64,000 bases of DNA from an uncultured Chryseobacterium sp. (GTDB taxonomy: Bacteria > Bacteroidota > Bacteroidia > Flavobacteriales > Weeksellaceae), in contig NZ_CAKZIK010000014.1 of NCBI RefSeq assembly GCF_936933875.1, positions 19,962-83,961 on the forward strand, given 5' to 3'. Shown one piece after another: positions 35,775 through 44,604 of this stretch. The number at the start of each line of letters is the position of its first letter. Positions within the stretch are counted from its first letter, which is position 1. Made by a program: the position numbers and the translations under genes. The notes below the pieces were generated by a model that saw nothing but the letters and a program-made list of their open reading frames with translations, had not been told where the DNA came from and searched no databases.

Positions 35775-36806
35775 ATGGAATTTACAGCATCTCAGATTGC
35801 AGGTTTTATTAACGGACGTATCATTGGCGACGAAAACGCCTTGATTACGGGCGTTTCTCCAATTGAAAGTGGTGAACAAGGACATCTTTCTTTCGTAGCC
35901 CAGGAAAAATTTGCACCATTTATCGATTCTTCGAAATGTTCTGTTCTGATTGTTTCCGAAAAACTTTTAACCGACAAAACCTTTAATGCAACCATTATCG
36001 CTGTGGAAGATGCATACCTTTCTTTTCAGGTTCTGATGAATCTTTATCAGCAAATGAGAGGAAAAAAATCCGGAATTGAAGAAGGTTCTTTCTTCCACGA
36101 GAGTTCTCTAATCGGTGAAGATGTTTACGTGGGAGCATTTTCTTACGTCTCGGAAAAGTCTAAAATCGGCGACGGTTCTCAAATTTTCCCGCAGGTTTTC
36201 ATTGGTAAAAATGTGAAAATAGGTAAGAATTGTATCATTTACAGTGGCGCAAGAATTTATGATTTCTGTGTTTTAGGAGACAACTGTATCATCCATTCCA
36301 ACACCGTTATCGGTTCAGACGGTTTCGGCTTTCAGCCAACGAAAGACGGTTTCCAAAAAATTCCACAATTAGGAAATGTAGTTTTGGAAGACGATGTTGA
36401 AATTGGCTCGAACTGTTCAATAGACAGGGGAACTATAGGTTCTACCATCATTGGAAAAGGAACCAAAATCGATAATTTGATTCAAATTGCACATAATGTA
36501 AAAATCGGTCAGAACAACGTTATTGCTGCTCAAGCCGGAATTGCAGGTTCTACCGTAATTGGCGACTGGAACCAAATTGGAGGTCAGGTTGGAATTGTAG
36601 GACACATCATTATCGGAAATCAAGTGAAAATCCAGGCTCAAAGTGGTGTGAATTCAAGCACTAAAGACGGCGAAATTTTGTATGGTTCTCCTGCGATTGC
36701 TGCAAGCGATTATCGTAGAAATTACGTTCATTTCCGCAACCTTACTGACATCGTAAAACGGATAGACCAACTAGAAAATAACTCAAAAGAAAACACTGAT
36801 GAGTGA
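35775..36806 (+). CDS. lpxD: UDP-3-O-acylglucosamine N-acyltransferase
   Basis: Third enzyme of lipid A synthesis. The N-terminal uridine-binding domain (MEFTASQIAGFINGRIIGD) precedes a left-handed beta-helix with LpxD signatures: IGSDGFGFQPTKDG near residue 180 and the catalytic-His segment IQIAHNVKIGQNNVIAAQAGIAGS (residues about 236-259). Length from the ATG at 35775 is 343; the ORF start at 35766 is a TTG inside the promoter -7 box and is rejected. It overlaps lpxC by 8 nt. A second, more divergent LpxD homologue lies 2.9 kb downstream. Confidence 0.94.
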   Translation: MEFTASQIAGFINGRIIGDENALITGVSPIESGEQGHLSFVAQEKFAPFIDSSKCSVLIVSEKLLTDKTFNATIIAVEDAYLSFQVLMNLYQQMRGKKSGIEEGSFFHESSLIGEDVYVGAFSYVSEKSKIGDGSQIFPQVFIGKNVKIGKNCIIYSGARIYDFCVLGDNCIIHSNTVIGSDGFGFQPTKDGFQKIPQLGNVVLEDDVEIGSNCSIDRGTIGSTIIGKGTKIDNLIQIAHNVKIGQNNVIAAQAGIAGSTVIGDWNQIGGQVGIVGHIIIGNQVKIQAQSGVNSSTKDGEILYGSPAIAASDYRRNYVHFRNLTDIVKRIDQLENNSKENTDE

Positions 36807-38196
36807 TAAACAAAAAACACTTAAAGAAGAAGTATCGCTTTCGGGAATTGGACTTCACACTGGAAGAGAAGTTAATCTTACCATTAAACCGGCAAAAGAA
36901 AATACAGGTTTTGTTTTCGTAAGAACCGATTTGGAAGGTCATCCGCAAGTGGAAGCCGACGTAAATTACGTTACTACAACCGAACGCGGAACCACCCTTG
37001 AAAAATTGGGCGTAAGAATTCACACTTGCGAACATTTACTTGCAGCGTTGGTTGGATGTGATATTGATAACGCAATTTTGGAAATGAATTCTGCAGAACC
37101 ACCAATTTTGGACGGTTCTTCTAAATTTTTCGTTGAAGCCATTGAAAAAGCAGGTGTTGAAGAACAGCTGCAACCTCGAGAATATTTAGTGATAAAAGAA
37201 GTGATGAATTTCGTTGACCCTGCAACAGGTTCAGAAATTACCATTATTCCTTCTGAAAACTACGAAATTACAACCATGGTAGATTTTGGGACCAAAGTTT
37301 TGGGAACTCAAAATGCTACTTTAAAAGATATTACCGAATTTAAAGAAGAAATTTCTTCAGCAAGAACATTCAGTTTCCTTCATGAGCTGGAAATGCTTTT
37401 GGATGCAGGTTTAATTAAAGGTGGAGATATTTCGAACGCCATCGTTTATGTGGACAAAGAATTAACTCCTGAAACAGCGGATAAACTCAAAAAAGCTTTC
37501 GGTAAAGATGATGTAACCATCCTGCCAAACGGAATTTTAGATAACCTTACTTTAAATTATCCAAATGAAGCCGCCCGTCACAAATTGCTTGATATTATTG
37601 GTGATTTGGCTTTAACAGGCGTAAAAATTAAAGGGAAAGTTATTGCCAACAAACCGGGACATTTTGTGAACACCCAGTTTGCAAAAAAACTTAACCGTCA
37701 GTGGAAACTTCAGAAAAAGAAAAACGTTCCGGATTTCGATTTAACCAAAGAACCGGTGTTCGATATCAACGGCATCATGAAATTGCTGCCACACAGACCA
37801 CCATTCTTATTAATTGATAAGATTTTAGAACTTTCTGACTCTCATGTGGTTGGATTGAAAAATGTTTCGATGAACGAACCTTTTTTTGTTGGACATTTCC
37901 CTAAAGAACCGGTAATGCCGGGAGTTTTACAAATTGAAGCAATGGCTCAAACCGGAGGAATTTTAGTTCTGGCGAACGTTCCTGATCCGGAAAATTATTC
38001 TACCTATTTCGTGAAAATCGATAATGTGAAATTCAAGAAAAAAGTAGTTCCGGGTGATACATTAATTTTCAAAATTGAATTAATGGAACCTATCCGAAGA
38101 GGAATTGTTCACATGCAGGGTTACGGTTATGTTGGAGACAGCGTTGTGGTAGAAGCAGAATTAATGGCACAGGTTGCGAAAACAAAAGTTGACTGA
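36799..38196 (+). CDS. lpxC/fabZ: Bifunctional LpxC deacetylase / FabZ dehydratase fusion
   Basis: The N-terminal ~300 residues are LpxC, the committed zinc deacetylase of lipid A synthesis: GIGLHTGREV near residue 16, HTCEHLLA (zinc His79, catalytic Glu78), and SARTFSFLHE later. The C-terminal ~150 residues are FabZ, 3-hydroxyacyl-ACP dehydratase, with LPHRPPFLLID, catalytic His366 (GHFPKEPVMPG) and Glu380 (LQIEAMAQ). This fusion is characteristic of Bacteroidetes. Overlaps with lpxD (8 nt) and lpxA (1 nt) indicate tight coupling. Confidence 0.97.
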   Translation: MSDKQKTLKEEVSLSGIGLHTGREVNLTIKPAKENTGFVFVRTDLEGHPQVEADVNYVTTTERGTTLEKLGVRIHTCEHLLAALVGCDIDNAILEMNSAEPPILDGSSKFFVEAIEKAGVEEQLQPREYLVIKEVMNFVDPATGSEITIIPSENYEITTMVDFGTKVLGTQNATLKDITEFKEEISSARTFSFLHELEMLLDAGLIKGGDISNAIVYVDKELTPETADKLKKAFGKDDVTILPNGILDNLTLNYPNEAARHKLLDIIGDLALTGVKIKGKVIANKPGHFVNTQFAKKLNRQWKLQKKKNVPDFDLTKEPVFDINGIMKLLPHRPPFLLIDKILELSDSHVVGLKNVSMNEPFFVGHFPKEPVMPGVLQIEAMAQTGGILVLANVPDPENYSTYFVKIDNVKFKKKVVPGDTLIFKIELMEPIRRGIVHMQGYGYVGDSVVVEAELMAQVAKTKVD

Positions 38197-38984
38197 TGAT
38201 ACACCAATTAGCTGCTGTTGACAAAAGAGCAAAAATCAAAAAAAATGTCATCGTAGAACCTTTTACGACGATTGCAGGAGACGTAGAAATTGGTGAAGGA
38301 ACCTGGATTGGTCCGAATGTTACCATTATGGACGGTGCGAGAATCGGTAAAAACTGCCGAATTTTTCCGGGAACTGTAATTTCTGCTATTCCTCAGGATT
38401 TGAAATTCGACGGAGAAGATACTCAGGTGATTATTGGCGACGGTACTACGATTAGAGAATGCGTGACGATTAACCGCGGTACCAAAGCTTTAGGTTATAC
38501 CAAAATCGGGAAAGACTGTCTCATTATGGCAACTTCTCACATCGCACACGATTGCGTTATTGGAAACAATGTTATCATCGTGAACGGTTGTGGAATTGCA
38601 GGTCACGTAGAGATTGGCGACCACACTGTAATGGGAGGACTTTCTGCAGTGCATCAGTTTGGAAAAATCGGAAGACACGTGATGATTTCCGGAGGAACTT
38701 TGGTGAGAAAAGATATTCCGCCTTACGTAAAAGTGGCGAGAGAACCGATGTCTTATGCCGGAATTAATTCTGTAGGTTTAAGAAGAAGAGGTTTTACGAA
38801 CGAAAAGATTTTCGAAATTCAAAAAATTTACCGTCAGATTTTCCAGATGAAAATGAACGTTACACAAGCAATGGGCGTTATAGAAAAAGAAATGCTTCCA
38901 ACGGCTGAACGCGACGAAATTTTGGAATTCATCAAAAATTCTCCTCGAGGAATTGTAAAAGGCTACGGAACGGGTAAAGAATAA
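38196..38984 (+). CDS. lpxA: UDP-N-acetylglucosamine acyltransferase
   Basis: First enzyme of lipid A synthesis. Left-handed beta-helix of hexapeptide turns, the catalytic-His segment LIMATSHIAHDCVIGNNVII near residues 111-130, then GGLSAVHQFGKIGRHVMISGGT, and a helical C-terminal domain beginning MSYAGINSVGLRRRGF. Length 262 is normal. Its ATG overlaps the lpxC/fabZ stop codon. A heptamer repeat array separates it from efp. Confidence 0.97.
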   Translation: MIHQLAAVDKRAKIKKNVIVEPFTTIAGDVEIGEGTWIGPNVTIMDGARIGKNCRIFPGTVISAIPQDLKFDGEDTQVIIGDGTTIRECVTINRGTKALGYTKIGKDCLIMATSHIAHDCVIGNNVIIVNGCGIAGHVEIGDHTVMGGLSAVHQFGKIGRHVMISGGTLVRKDIPPYVKVAREPMSYAGINSVGLRRRGFTNEKIFEIQKIYRQIFQMKMNVTQAMGVIEKEMLPTAERDEILEFIKNSPRGIVKGYGTGKE

Positions 38985-38986
38985 TT

Positions 38987-39021
38987 ATTCAAAATTCAAA
39001 ATTCAAAATTCAAAATTCAAA
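38987..39021. repeat. Perfect period-7 repeat (ATTCAAA)5 upstream of efp
   Basis: Five exact copies of ATTCAAA fill most of the 50-bp lpxA-efp gap and end 13 nt before the efp ATG. Confidence 0.92.
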
Positions 39022-39034
39022 ATTTTTATAATAA

Positions 39035-39598
39035 ATGGCAACAAGTAACGATATCAGAAAAGGATTATGTATTGAGTACAGCAACGATATCTACAAAGTA
39101 ATTGAGTTTCTTCACGTGAAGCCCGGAAAAGGTCCTGCTTTTGTAAGAACAAAACTGAAATCAGTAACCAACGGAAAAGTAATCGACAATACTTTTTCAG
39201 CAGGTCATAAAATTGATGAGGTAAAAGTAATCACCAGAAAATTCCAGTATCTTTATGATGATGAAAACGGTTTCCATTTCATGAATAACGACGATTTCTC
39301 TCAGTTGTATATCAACAAAGAAATGATTGAAAATGCGCAGTTTATGAAAGCAGGAGAAGAAGTAACCATCATTTTGAAGGAAGCTGACGAAACTCCACTT
39401 TCTGCGGAAATTCCACCTTCAGTTTATCTTGATGTCATTGAAGCAGACCCGGGTGTAAAAGGAAACACAGCAACTAATGCTCTTAAAAATGCTATCGTTG
39501 AAACCGGAGCAAGAGTAATGGTTCCATTGTTCATTGAACCAGGAGACAAAATTAAAGTAAACACCGAAGACGGTTCTTACTTGGAAAGAGTAAAATAA
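39035..39598 (+). CDS. efp: Translation elongation factor P
   Basis: Relieves ribosome stalling at polyproline. Three OB-like domains over 187 residues. The modification-loop lysine is Lys32 (HVKPGKGPAFVRTKLK), and the C-terminal signature VMVPLFIEPGDKIKVNTEDGSY is present. No EpmA/EpmB or EarP homologue is nearby. Its placement between lpxA and the second lpxD is seen in other flavobacteria. Its leader is an exact heptamer array. Confidence 0.97.
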   Translation: MATSNDIRKGLCIEYSNDIYKVIEFLHVKPGKGPAFVRTKLKSVTNGKVIDNTFSAGHKIDEVKVITRKFQYLYDDENGFHFMNNDDFSQLYINKEMIENAQFMKAGEEVTIILKEADETPLSAEIPPSVYLDVIEADPGVKGNTATNALKNAIVETGARVMVPLFIEPGDKIKVNTEDGSYLERVK

Positions 39599-39603
39599 AA
39601 TAA

Positions 39604-39638
39604 GCTGGAAGAGGGAAGATGGAAGTTAGAAGTTCTCC
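39604..39638. repeat. Period-7 degenerate purine-rich repeat between efp and the second lpxD
   Basis: Heptamers GCTGGAA, GAGGGAA, GATGGAA, GTTAGAA, GTTCTCC. It matches the complementary strand of the 24050 array in style (GAAGTTA/GAGGTTA). Confidence 0.72.
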
Positions 39639-39662
39639 CTTTTCTGCATATTTCTTAAAATT

Positions 39663-40565
39663 ATGCAGTTTCAAAATCCGCAGACTTTAAAATCGATTGC
39701 AGAACTCATCGGAGCCAAAATGATTGGTGACGAAAATTTTCCTGTTTTGGGAACCAACGAAATTCACATGGTTCAGAATGGGGAAATTGTTTTTGTAAAC
39801 CACCCGAAATATTACGACAAAGCCCTTAATTCTCCGGCAACTATTATTCTTATTGATAAAGAAGTGGAAGCTCCGGAAGGAAAAGCGCTTTTGGTTTCGC
39901 ACGACCCTTTTAGGGATTTCAATAAAATCAACACTCATTTTACAAGGATTTATAATTTTTCTGAAGAACTTCACGATGTTGAAATTGGTGAAGGAACGAA
40001 AGTTCATTCTTCAGCTGTGATTGGAAACAATGTGAAGATTGGTGAAAATTGCATGATCTTCCCGAATGTTGTCATTGGTGACAGAACTGAAATTGGCGAT
40101 AATGTTATCATACAGAGCAATACCGTTTTGGGAGGCGACGCTTTCTATTACAGAAAACTCAATGGAAACTTCGACAGATTAATTTCAGTTGGAAATGTTG
40201 TGATTGAAAACAATGTAGAAATCGGGAACGGTTGTACGATTGACCGTGGCGTTACGGCTTCAACCATTATTGGAGAAGGTTCTGTTTTGGATAATCAAAT
40301 CCAAATTGGCCATGATACGGTGATTGGAAAAAAGTGTCTTATTGCTTCCCAGTGTGGAATTGCAGGTTGTTGCGTTATTGAAGATGAAGTAACAATTTGG
40401 GGACAGGTTGGAATGGCTTCCGGAGTCCGTGTTGAAAGCGGAACTGTTCTTCTAGGAAAAACCGGCGTCAACAAAGATTTGAAAAAAGGAACTTATTTCG
40501 GTCCTTTGGCTGAAGAATTTAAGGATTATCTTAAAAAAGAGGTGAAACTCAAAAACTTGAAATAG
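39663..40565 (+). CDS. LpxD-like UDP-3-O-acylglucosamine N-acyltransferase paralogue
   Basis: 300 residues with the same two-part layout as LpxD: N-terminal domain (LKSIAELIGAKMIGDENFPVLGTNEI) and beta-helix with GGDAFYYRKLNGN and the His segment IQIGHDTVIGKKCLIASQCGIAG. It is shorter than the LpxD at 35775 and differs at many core positions, so it may use another acyl donor or sugar. It follows efp by 64 bp and precedes sucD by 87 bp. Lipid A work would be needed to assign its substrate. Confidence 0.82.
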   Translation: MQFQNPQTLKSIAELIGAKMIGDENFPVLGTNEIHMVQNGEIVFVNHPKYYDKALNSPATIILIDKEVEAPEGKALLVSHDPFRDFNKINTHFTRIYNFSEELHDVEIGEGTKVHSSAVIGNNVKIGENCMIFPNVVIGDRTEIGDNVIIQSNTVLGGDAFYYRKLNGNFDRLISVGNVVIENNVEIGNGCTIDRGVTASTIIGEGSVLDNQIQIGHDTVIGKKCLIASQCGIAGCCVIEDEVTIWGQVGMASGVRVESGTVLLGKTGVNKDLKKGTYFGPLAEEFKDYLKKEVKLKNLK

Positions 40566-40652
40566 ATTTTCAGTTCAGGTTTTTATTAAGTATTTTTGTA
40601 AATAATTAATCTAATAAATAAAATTCCGAAAGGAAAATAAACAAAAAAAAAC

Positions 40653-41525
40653 ATGTCAGTATTAGTAAACAAAGATTCAAAAGTAATTGTACAGGGATTT
40701 ACCGGTAACGAAGGAACATTCCACGCAGAACAGATGATTGAATACGGAACCAACGTTGTAGGTGGTGTAACTCCTGGAAAAGGAGGTTCAGAACACCTTG
40801 GAAAGCCTGTTTTCAACACTGTTGCAGAAGCTGTGGAAAAAGCGGGAGCTAATGTTTCTATTATTTTCGTACCACCTGCGTTTGCTGCTGATGCCATCAT
40901 GGAAGCTTCAGAAGCCGGAATTAAGGTAATCGTTTGTATTACGGAAGGTATTCCTGTTGCAGACATGGTAAAAGTAAAATCTTATATCGCAGACAGAGAT
41001 TGCAGATTAATCGGTCCAAACTGTCCTGGAATTATCACTTCTGATGAAGCGAAAATCGGAATTATGCCAGGTTTTGTTTTCAAAAAAGGGAGAGTAGGTA
41101 TTGTATCAAAATCAGGAACTTTAACATATGAAGCTGCAGATCAGGTTGTAAGAGCTGGTTACGGAGTTTCTACTGCAATTGGTATTGGTGGTGACCCAAT
41201 TATCGGAACTACTACAAAAGAAGCTTTAGAATTGTTCCTTAACGACCCGGAAACAGATGCTGTTGTAATGATTGGAGAAATTGGAGGTTCTTTGGAAGCT
41301 GAAGCTGCAAGATTCTACAAAGAAAGCGGTTCTACAAAACCAGTTGTAGGATTTATCGCTGGGCAAACTGCACCAAAAGGTAGAACAATGGGACACGCCG
41401 GAGCTATCGTTGGTGGAGCAGAAGATACAGCACAGGCAAAAATGGCCATCATGAGAGAAAACGGAATTAACGTTGTAGATTCTCCAGCTGATATCGGCGA
41501 AACTGTTGCTAAAGTTTTAGGATAA
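40653..41525 (+). CDS. sucD: Succinate-CoA ligase, alpha subunit
   Basis: TCA-cycle enzyme. CoA-binding N-terminal domain (VIVQGFTGNEGTFHAEQMI...GGVTPGKGG), and a ligase domain with the phosphorylated His248 in GHAGAIVGGAEDTA. Length 290 is normal. The beta subunit gene is not adjacent. A membrane-barrel gene follows after 19 bp and may be co-transcribed. Confidence 0.96.
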   Translation: MSVLVNKDSKVIVQGFTGNEGTFHAEQMIEYGTNVVGGVTPGKGGSEHLGKPVFNTVAEAVEKAGANVSIIFVPPAFAADAIMEASEAGIKVIVCITEGIPVADMVKVKSYIADRDCRLIGPNCPGIITSDEAKIGIMPGFVFKKGRVGIVSKSGTLTYEAADQVVRAGYGVSTAIGIGGDPIIGTTTKEALELFLNDPETDAVVMIGEIGGSLEAEAARFYKESGSTKPVVGFIAGQTAPKGRTMGHAGAIVGGAEDTAQAKMAIMRENGINVVDSPADIGETVAKVLG

Positions 41526-41544
41526 ACAAATCAAAACACAGAAT

Positions 41545-42201
41545 ATGAAAAAACTATTTTTGGGAACAGCACTTTTGGCTACAGTAGCTGCAAGTGCACA
41601 AATCGATTTAAGCAGTACAAGATTCGGTCTTACCGTTGGTGGCAACTATGCTCGTGTAAGTAATGCACACAATCCTTCTGGACCGAGATTTGCGGTTCAG
41701 GCAGGAGCTTTGGCATTAATTCCTATTGATAATAACGACCAGTTTTATCTTCAGCCGGAAGTTGTTTATTACGGAGCGGGTGAAACTGGAAAAGATCCTG
41801 ATTTTAAAGACAGTCCTTATTATGACGCGGTTTACGCAGATAATTACATCAGCGTTCCTGTTTATTTTAAGGGATATTTTTCTGAAGCAGAATCCGAGTT
41901 TTATGGTTTAATCGGTCCTAGATTTAGTTTTTTATTGAATCAGAATATTAAAAATGCTCCACAAAGATATACCGTGGAAGGAGATGGAACAGTAAACGGG
42001 AAAGCAGCAGCTTTTAACTTCGGTATTGGAGTTGGATTAGGTTTCAGCTACAAACGACAGTTAGAATTGGCTTTGAAGTATGATCTTGGTCTTTCCAATA
42101 CATATCCAAATATGGTAGAATCTGCAACTGGAGATCCGAACACAGAGAAAAAAAAATCTCAACAGGTTCTTAGTGTAGGTTTGAGCTACATTTTTGAATA
42201 A
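41545..42201 (+). CDS. PorT/outer-membrane beta-barrel family protein
   Basis: 218 residues with a Sec signal (MKKLFLGTALLATVAASAQ) and a mature part made of alternating beta-strands, ending in the aromatic C-terminal signature SVGLSYIFE. Charged loops such as GAGETGKDPDFKDSPYY are short. It resembles the general flavobacterial 'porin family' of small barrels; specific function is unknown. A very strong bidirectional terminator lies downstream. Confidence 0.75.
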   Translation: MKKLFLGTALLATVAASAQIDLSSTRFGLTVGGNYARVSNAHNPSGPRFAVQAGALALIPIDNNDQFYLQPEVVYYGAGETGKDPDFKDSPYYDAVYADNYISVPVYFKGYFSEAESEFYGLIGPRFSFLLNQNIKNAPQRYTVEGDGTVNGKAAAFNFGIGVGLGFSYKRQLELALKYDLGLSNTYPNMVESATGDPNTEKKKSQQVLSVGLSYIFE

Positions 42202-42225
42202 TTTTTCTGAAGAAAAATAGTACAC

Positions 42226-42261
42226 AAAAAACTCCGGCGCCTTTGGCGCCGGAGTTTTTTT
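42226..42261. terminator. Bidirectional terminator between convergent genes
   Basis: Perfect stem AAAAAACTCCGGCGCC/GGCGCCGGAGTTTTTT with a TTT loop, flanked by A and T tracts. It serves the barrel gene (+) and the ABC permease gene (-). Confidence 0.92.
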
Positions 42262-42295
42262 ATACACTATATTTATAAGCCAAAATACTAACAAA

Positions 42296-43612
42296 TCAAC
42301 TTCTAATCCACTTCCACAATTCCTTCGCTGTCGCTTTGTTTCCGTACATTAAAATTCCCACTCTGTACACTTTTGCAGCAATATAAACCATCAAAAGGGT
42401 AAAAGCCAATAAAAGGAAAATCGACAGCGCAATTTGCCAGGCCGGAACTCCAAACGGAATTCTCGCAATCATCGCTACAGGCGACGTAAACGGAATAATA
42501 GAAAGCCAAAAGCCAAGCGGACCATCAGGATTATTCATAATCGTGAAACTTCCGTACATTCCCAACATTAAAGGAATAATAGCGAAAAGGGTAAACTGCT
42601 GCGTCTCGGTTTCGTTGTCAACTGCAGAACCAATTGCGGCGTACATCGAGCTGTAGAAAATATATCCCAAAAGGAAAAAAATAATGAATACGAATATAAT
42701 CAAAGGGAAATTCATATCCAGAAGCGTATGCGAAATCTCGGTTGCATATTGCTGAATATCAAATTTTTCTACCACTTCTGCCGATTGTTCTCCACCAGGA
42801 ATTTGATTTTTCATAGCTGCAAAACCGGTATTCAAAAATAATGCTCCAATCACACTCATTGTAATCCAAACTGCAAATTGAGTCAATGCGACTAAAGTTA
42901 CACCTAAGATTTTTCCCATCATTAATTCAAAAGGTTTTACTGATGAAATAATAATTTCGACAACGCGGTTGTTTTTTTCTTCCAGAACACTTCGCATCAC
43001 ACGAACGCCGTAAATAATGATAAACATGAAAGTTGCGTACATCAAAACCATACTCAGTCCGGATTTTACGCCGAAAGCCAAATCACTGTCGCCCTGATTA
43101 TTTTCCACAACATTTTGCATCTTCAAATCGAAGTTTTTGTCCAAATCTGTCAGTTGGTCTTCCTTCAGTCCTAAAGATTTTATTTTTTCTTTTTTGATGA
43201 CATTCGATAGGTCGGATGAAACCATCATCTTCGTGTCAAAACCAATTTTTTTGTTTACCAAAAGTTTAGTGTCTTTTTCCAGTTGGTCGAAATTTTGGTC
43301 TTTCAATTCCGGTAACACCAAAAGCCCGTCAATTCCGGGCATATCTTTCAGCGCTGTTTCCAAAGATTTTTCTGTATTCGTAGGAACGTAAACGTATTTT
43401 ATTTTCTTGTCAGATTTTAGCTGACCCGTAAAAATTCCGCTTTTGTCAACAACGTTAAAGGTATAAGAACTTTCGTTGGCTTTAAACATAAACGCAATCA
43501 AAGCGCCGAAACCAATCATCAAAAGAGGAGCAAGAAGCGTTAAAATGATGAACGATTTTTTCTTCACCTGTGTCAAAAATTCGCGCTTTGTAATAAGGAT
43601 AATGTTCTTCAT
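42296..43612 (-). CDS. ABC transporter permease (ABC-2/NatB type)
   Basis: 438 residues with the ABC-2 layout: an N-terminal helix (FIILTLLAPLLMIGFGALIAFM), a long extracytoplasmic domain (about residues 40-180), and a C-terminal block of five to six helices with the conserved VVEIIISSVKPFELMMGKILG segment. It pairs with the ATPase gene directly upstream (3-nt gap) to form an exporter resembling NatAB; substrate unknown. Confidence 0.87.
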   Translation of the reverse strand: MKNIILITKREFLTQVKKKSFIILTLLAPLLMIGFGALIAFMFKANESSYTFNVVDKSGIFTGQLKSDKKIKYVYVPTNTEKSLETALKDMPGIDGLLVLPELKDQNFDQLEKDTKLLVNKKIGFDTKMMVSSDLSNVIKKEKIKSLGLKEDQLTDLDKNFDLKMQNVVENNQGDSDLAFGVKSGLSMVLMYATFMFIIIYGVRVMRSVLEEKNNRVVEIIISSVKPFELMMGKILGVTLVALTQFAVWITMSVIGALFLNTGFAAMKNQIPGGEQSAEVVEKFDIQQYATEISHTLLDMNFPLIIFVFIIFFLLGYIFYSSMYAAIGSAVDNETETQQFTLFAIIPLMLGMYGSFTIMNNPDGPLGFWLSIIPFTSPVAMIARIPFGVPAWQIALSIFLLLAFTLLMVYIAAKVYRVGILMYGNKATAKELWKWIRS

Positions 43613-43615
43613 GGC

Positions 43616-44527
43616 TTAATTGTTTGCGCTTACAGCATTAATAAATACTTCGTTCATGCTCGGAATTTTCTCGTCAAAACTTCGGATTTTTCCTACTTTC
43701 AAAAGCTCGCTCACCAACAGATTTTGGTCGCTGTCGTTTTTCATGTCGAATGAAACCAATCCGTTTTCAATCACATAATCTGAAATATGGAACTGACCTC
43801 TCAATTTTTCAAAATTTTCGCTGTTCACGTCAGAAAGCGTTACGCCGAAAATATTTTTCTTGAATTTCTCTCTGACATCAAACACTTTTCCGTCCAGAAT
43901 TTTCTTAGAATTGTTAATCAAAGCCACATAATCGCACATTTCTTCCACACTTTCCATACGGTGGGTTGAAAGAATAATGGTAGTTCCTTTTTGCTTTAAA
44001 TGAAGAATTTGGTCTTTAATTAAATTCGCATTTACTGGGTCAAAACCCGAGAAAGGTTCATCCAGAATCAGCAATTTAGGTCTATGTAAAACCGTTACCA
44101 CAAACTGAATTTTCTGCGCCATTCCTTTGGAAAGTTCGGAAAGTTTTTTCTTCCACCATTGGTCAATCTGTAAAGTTTCGAACCAATATTTTGCTTCGTT
44201 CAAAGCATCATTTTTGGTCATTCCTTTCAGTTCTCCAAAATACAGAAGTTGGTCTCCGACAGTCATATTTTTGTACAAACCGCGTTCTTCAGGCATGTAA
44301 CCGATGTCTTTGATGTGGTTTGGATTGAGTTGTTGTCCGTTGATAAAAACTTCACCGGAATCGGCTTGTGTAATTTGGTTGATAATCCGGATGAAGGTTG
44401 TTTTTCCTGCACCGTTTGGTCCAAGAAGTCCATAAACAGACGCTTCCGGAACATCGATATTAAAATCCTGCAACGCCAGTTTTTTTCCTGCGTTATAGGT
44501 TTTGGTAACGTGTTCTGCTTTTAGCAT
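43616..44527 (-). CDS. ABC transporter ATP-binding protein (NatA type)
   Basis: 303 residues. Walker A GPNGAGKTT at residues 36-44, the signature LSKGMAQKIQF in place of LSGGQ (usual for this subfamily), Walker B LLILDEPFSGFD and the switch His in STHRMESVEEMC. The C-terminal ~80 residues are the extra domain of the NatA group. First gene of a two-gene operon with the permease. Confidence 0.93.
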   Translation of the reverse strand: MLKAEHVTKTYNAGKKLALQDFNIDVPEASVYGLLGPNGAGKTTFIRIINQITQADSGEVFINGQQLNPNHIKDIGYMPEERGLYKNMTVGDQLLYFGELKGMTKNDALNEAKYWFETLQIDQWWKKKLSELSKGMAQKIQFVVTVLHRPKLLILDEPFSGFDPVNANLIKDQILHLKQKGTTIILSTHRMESVEEMCDYVALINNSKKILDGKVFDVREKFKKNIFGVTLSDVNSENFEKLRGQFHISDYVIENGLVSFDMKNDSDQNLLVSELLKVGKIRSFDEKIPSMNEVFINAVSANN

Positions 44528-44604
44528 TTGAAATTAATCTTTGATGGATTAGTTTGAAAAATAAGGAATATGTTACGAAAATTCAAGAAAAATTCAGAAC
44601 AAAA

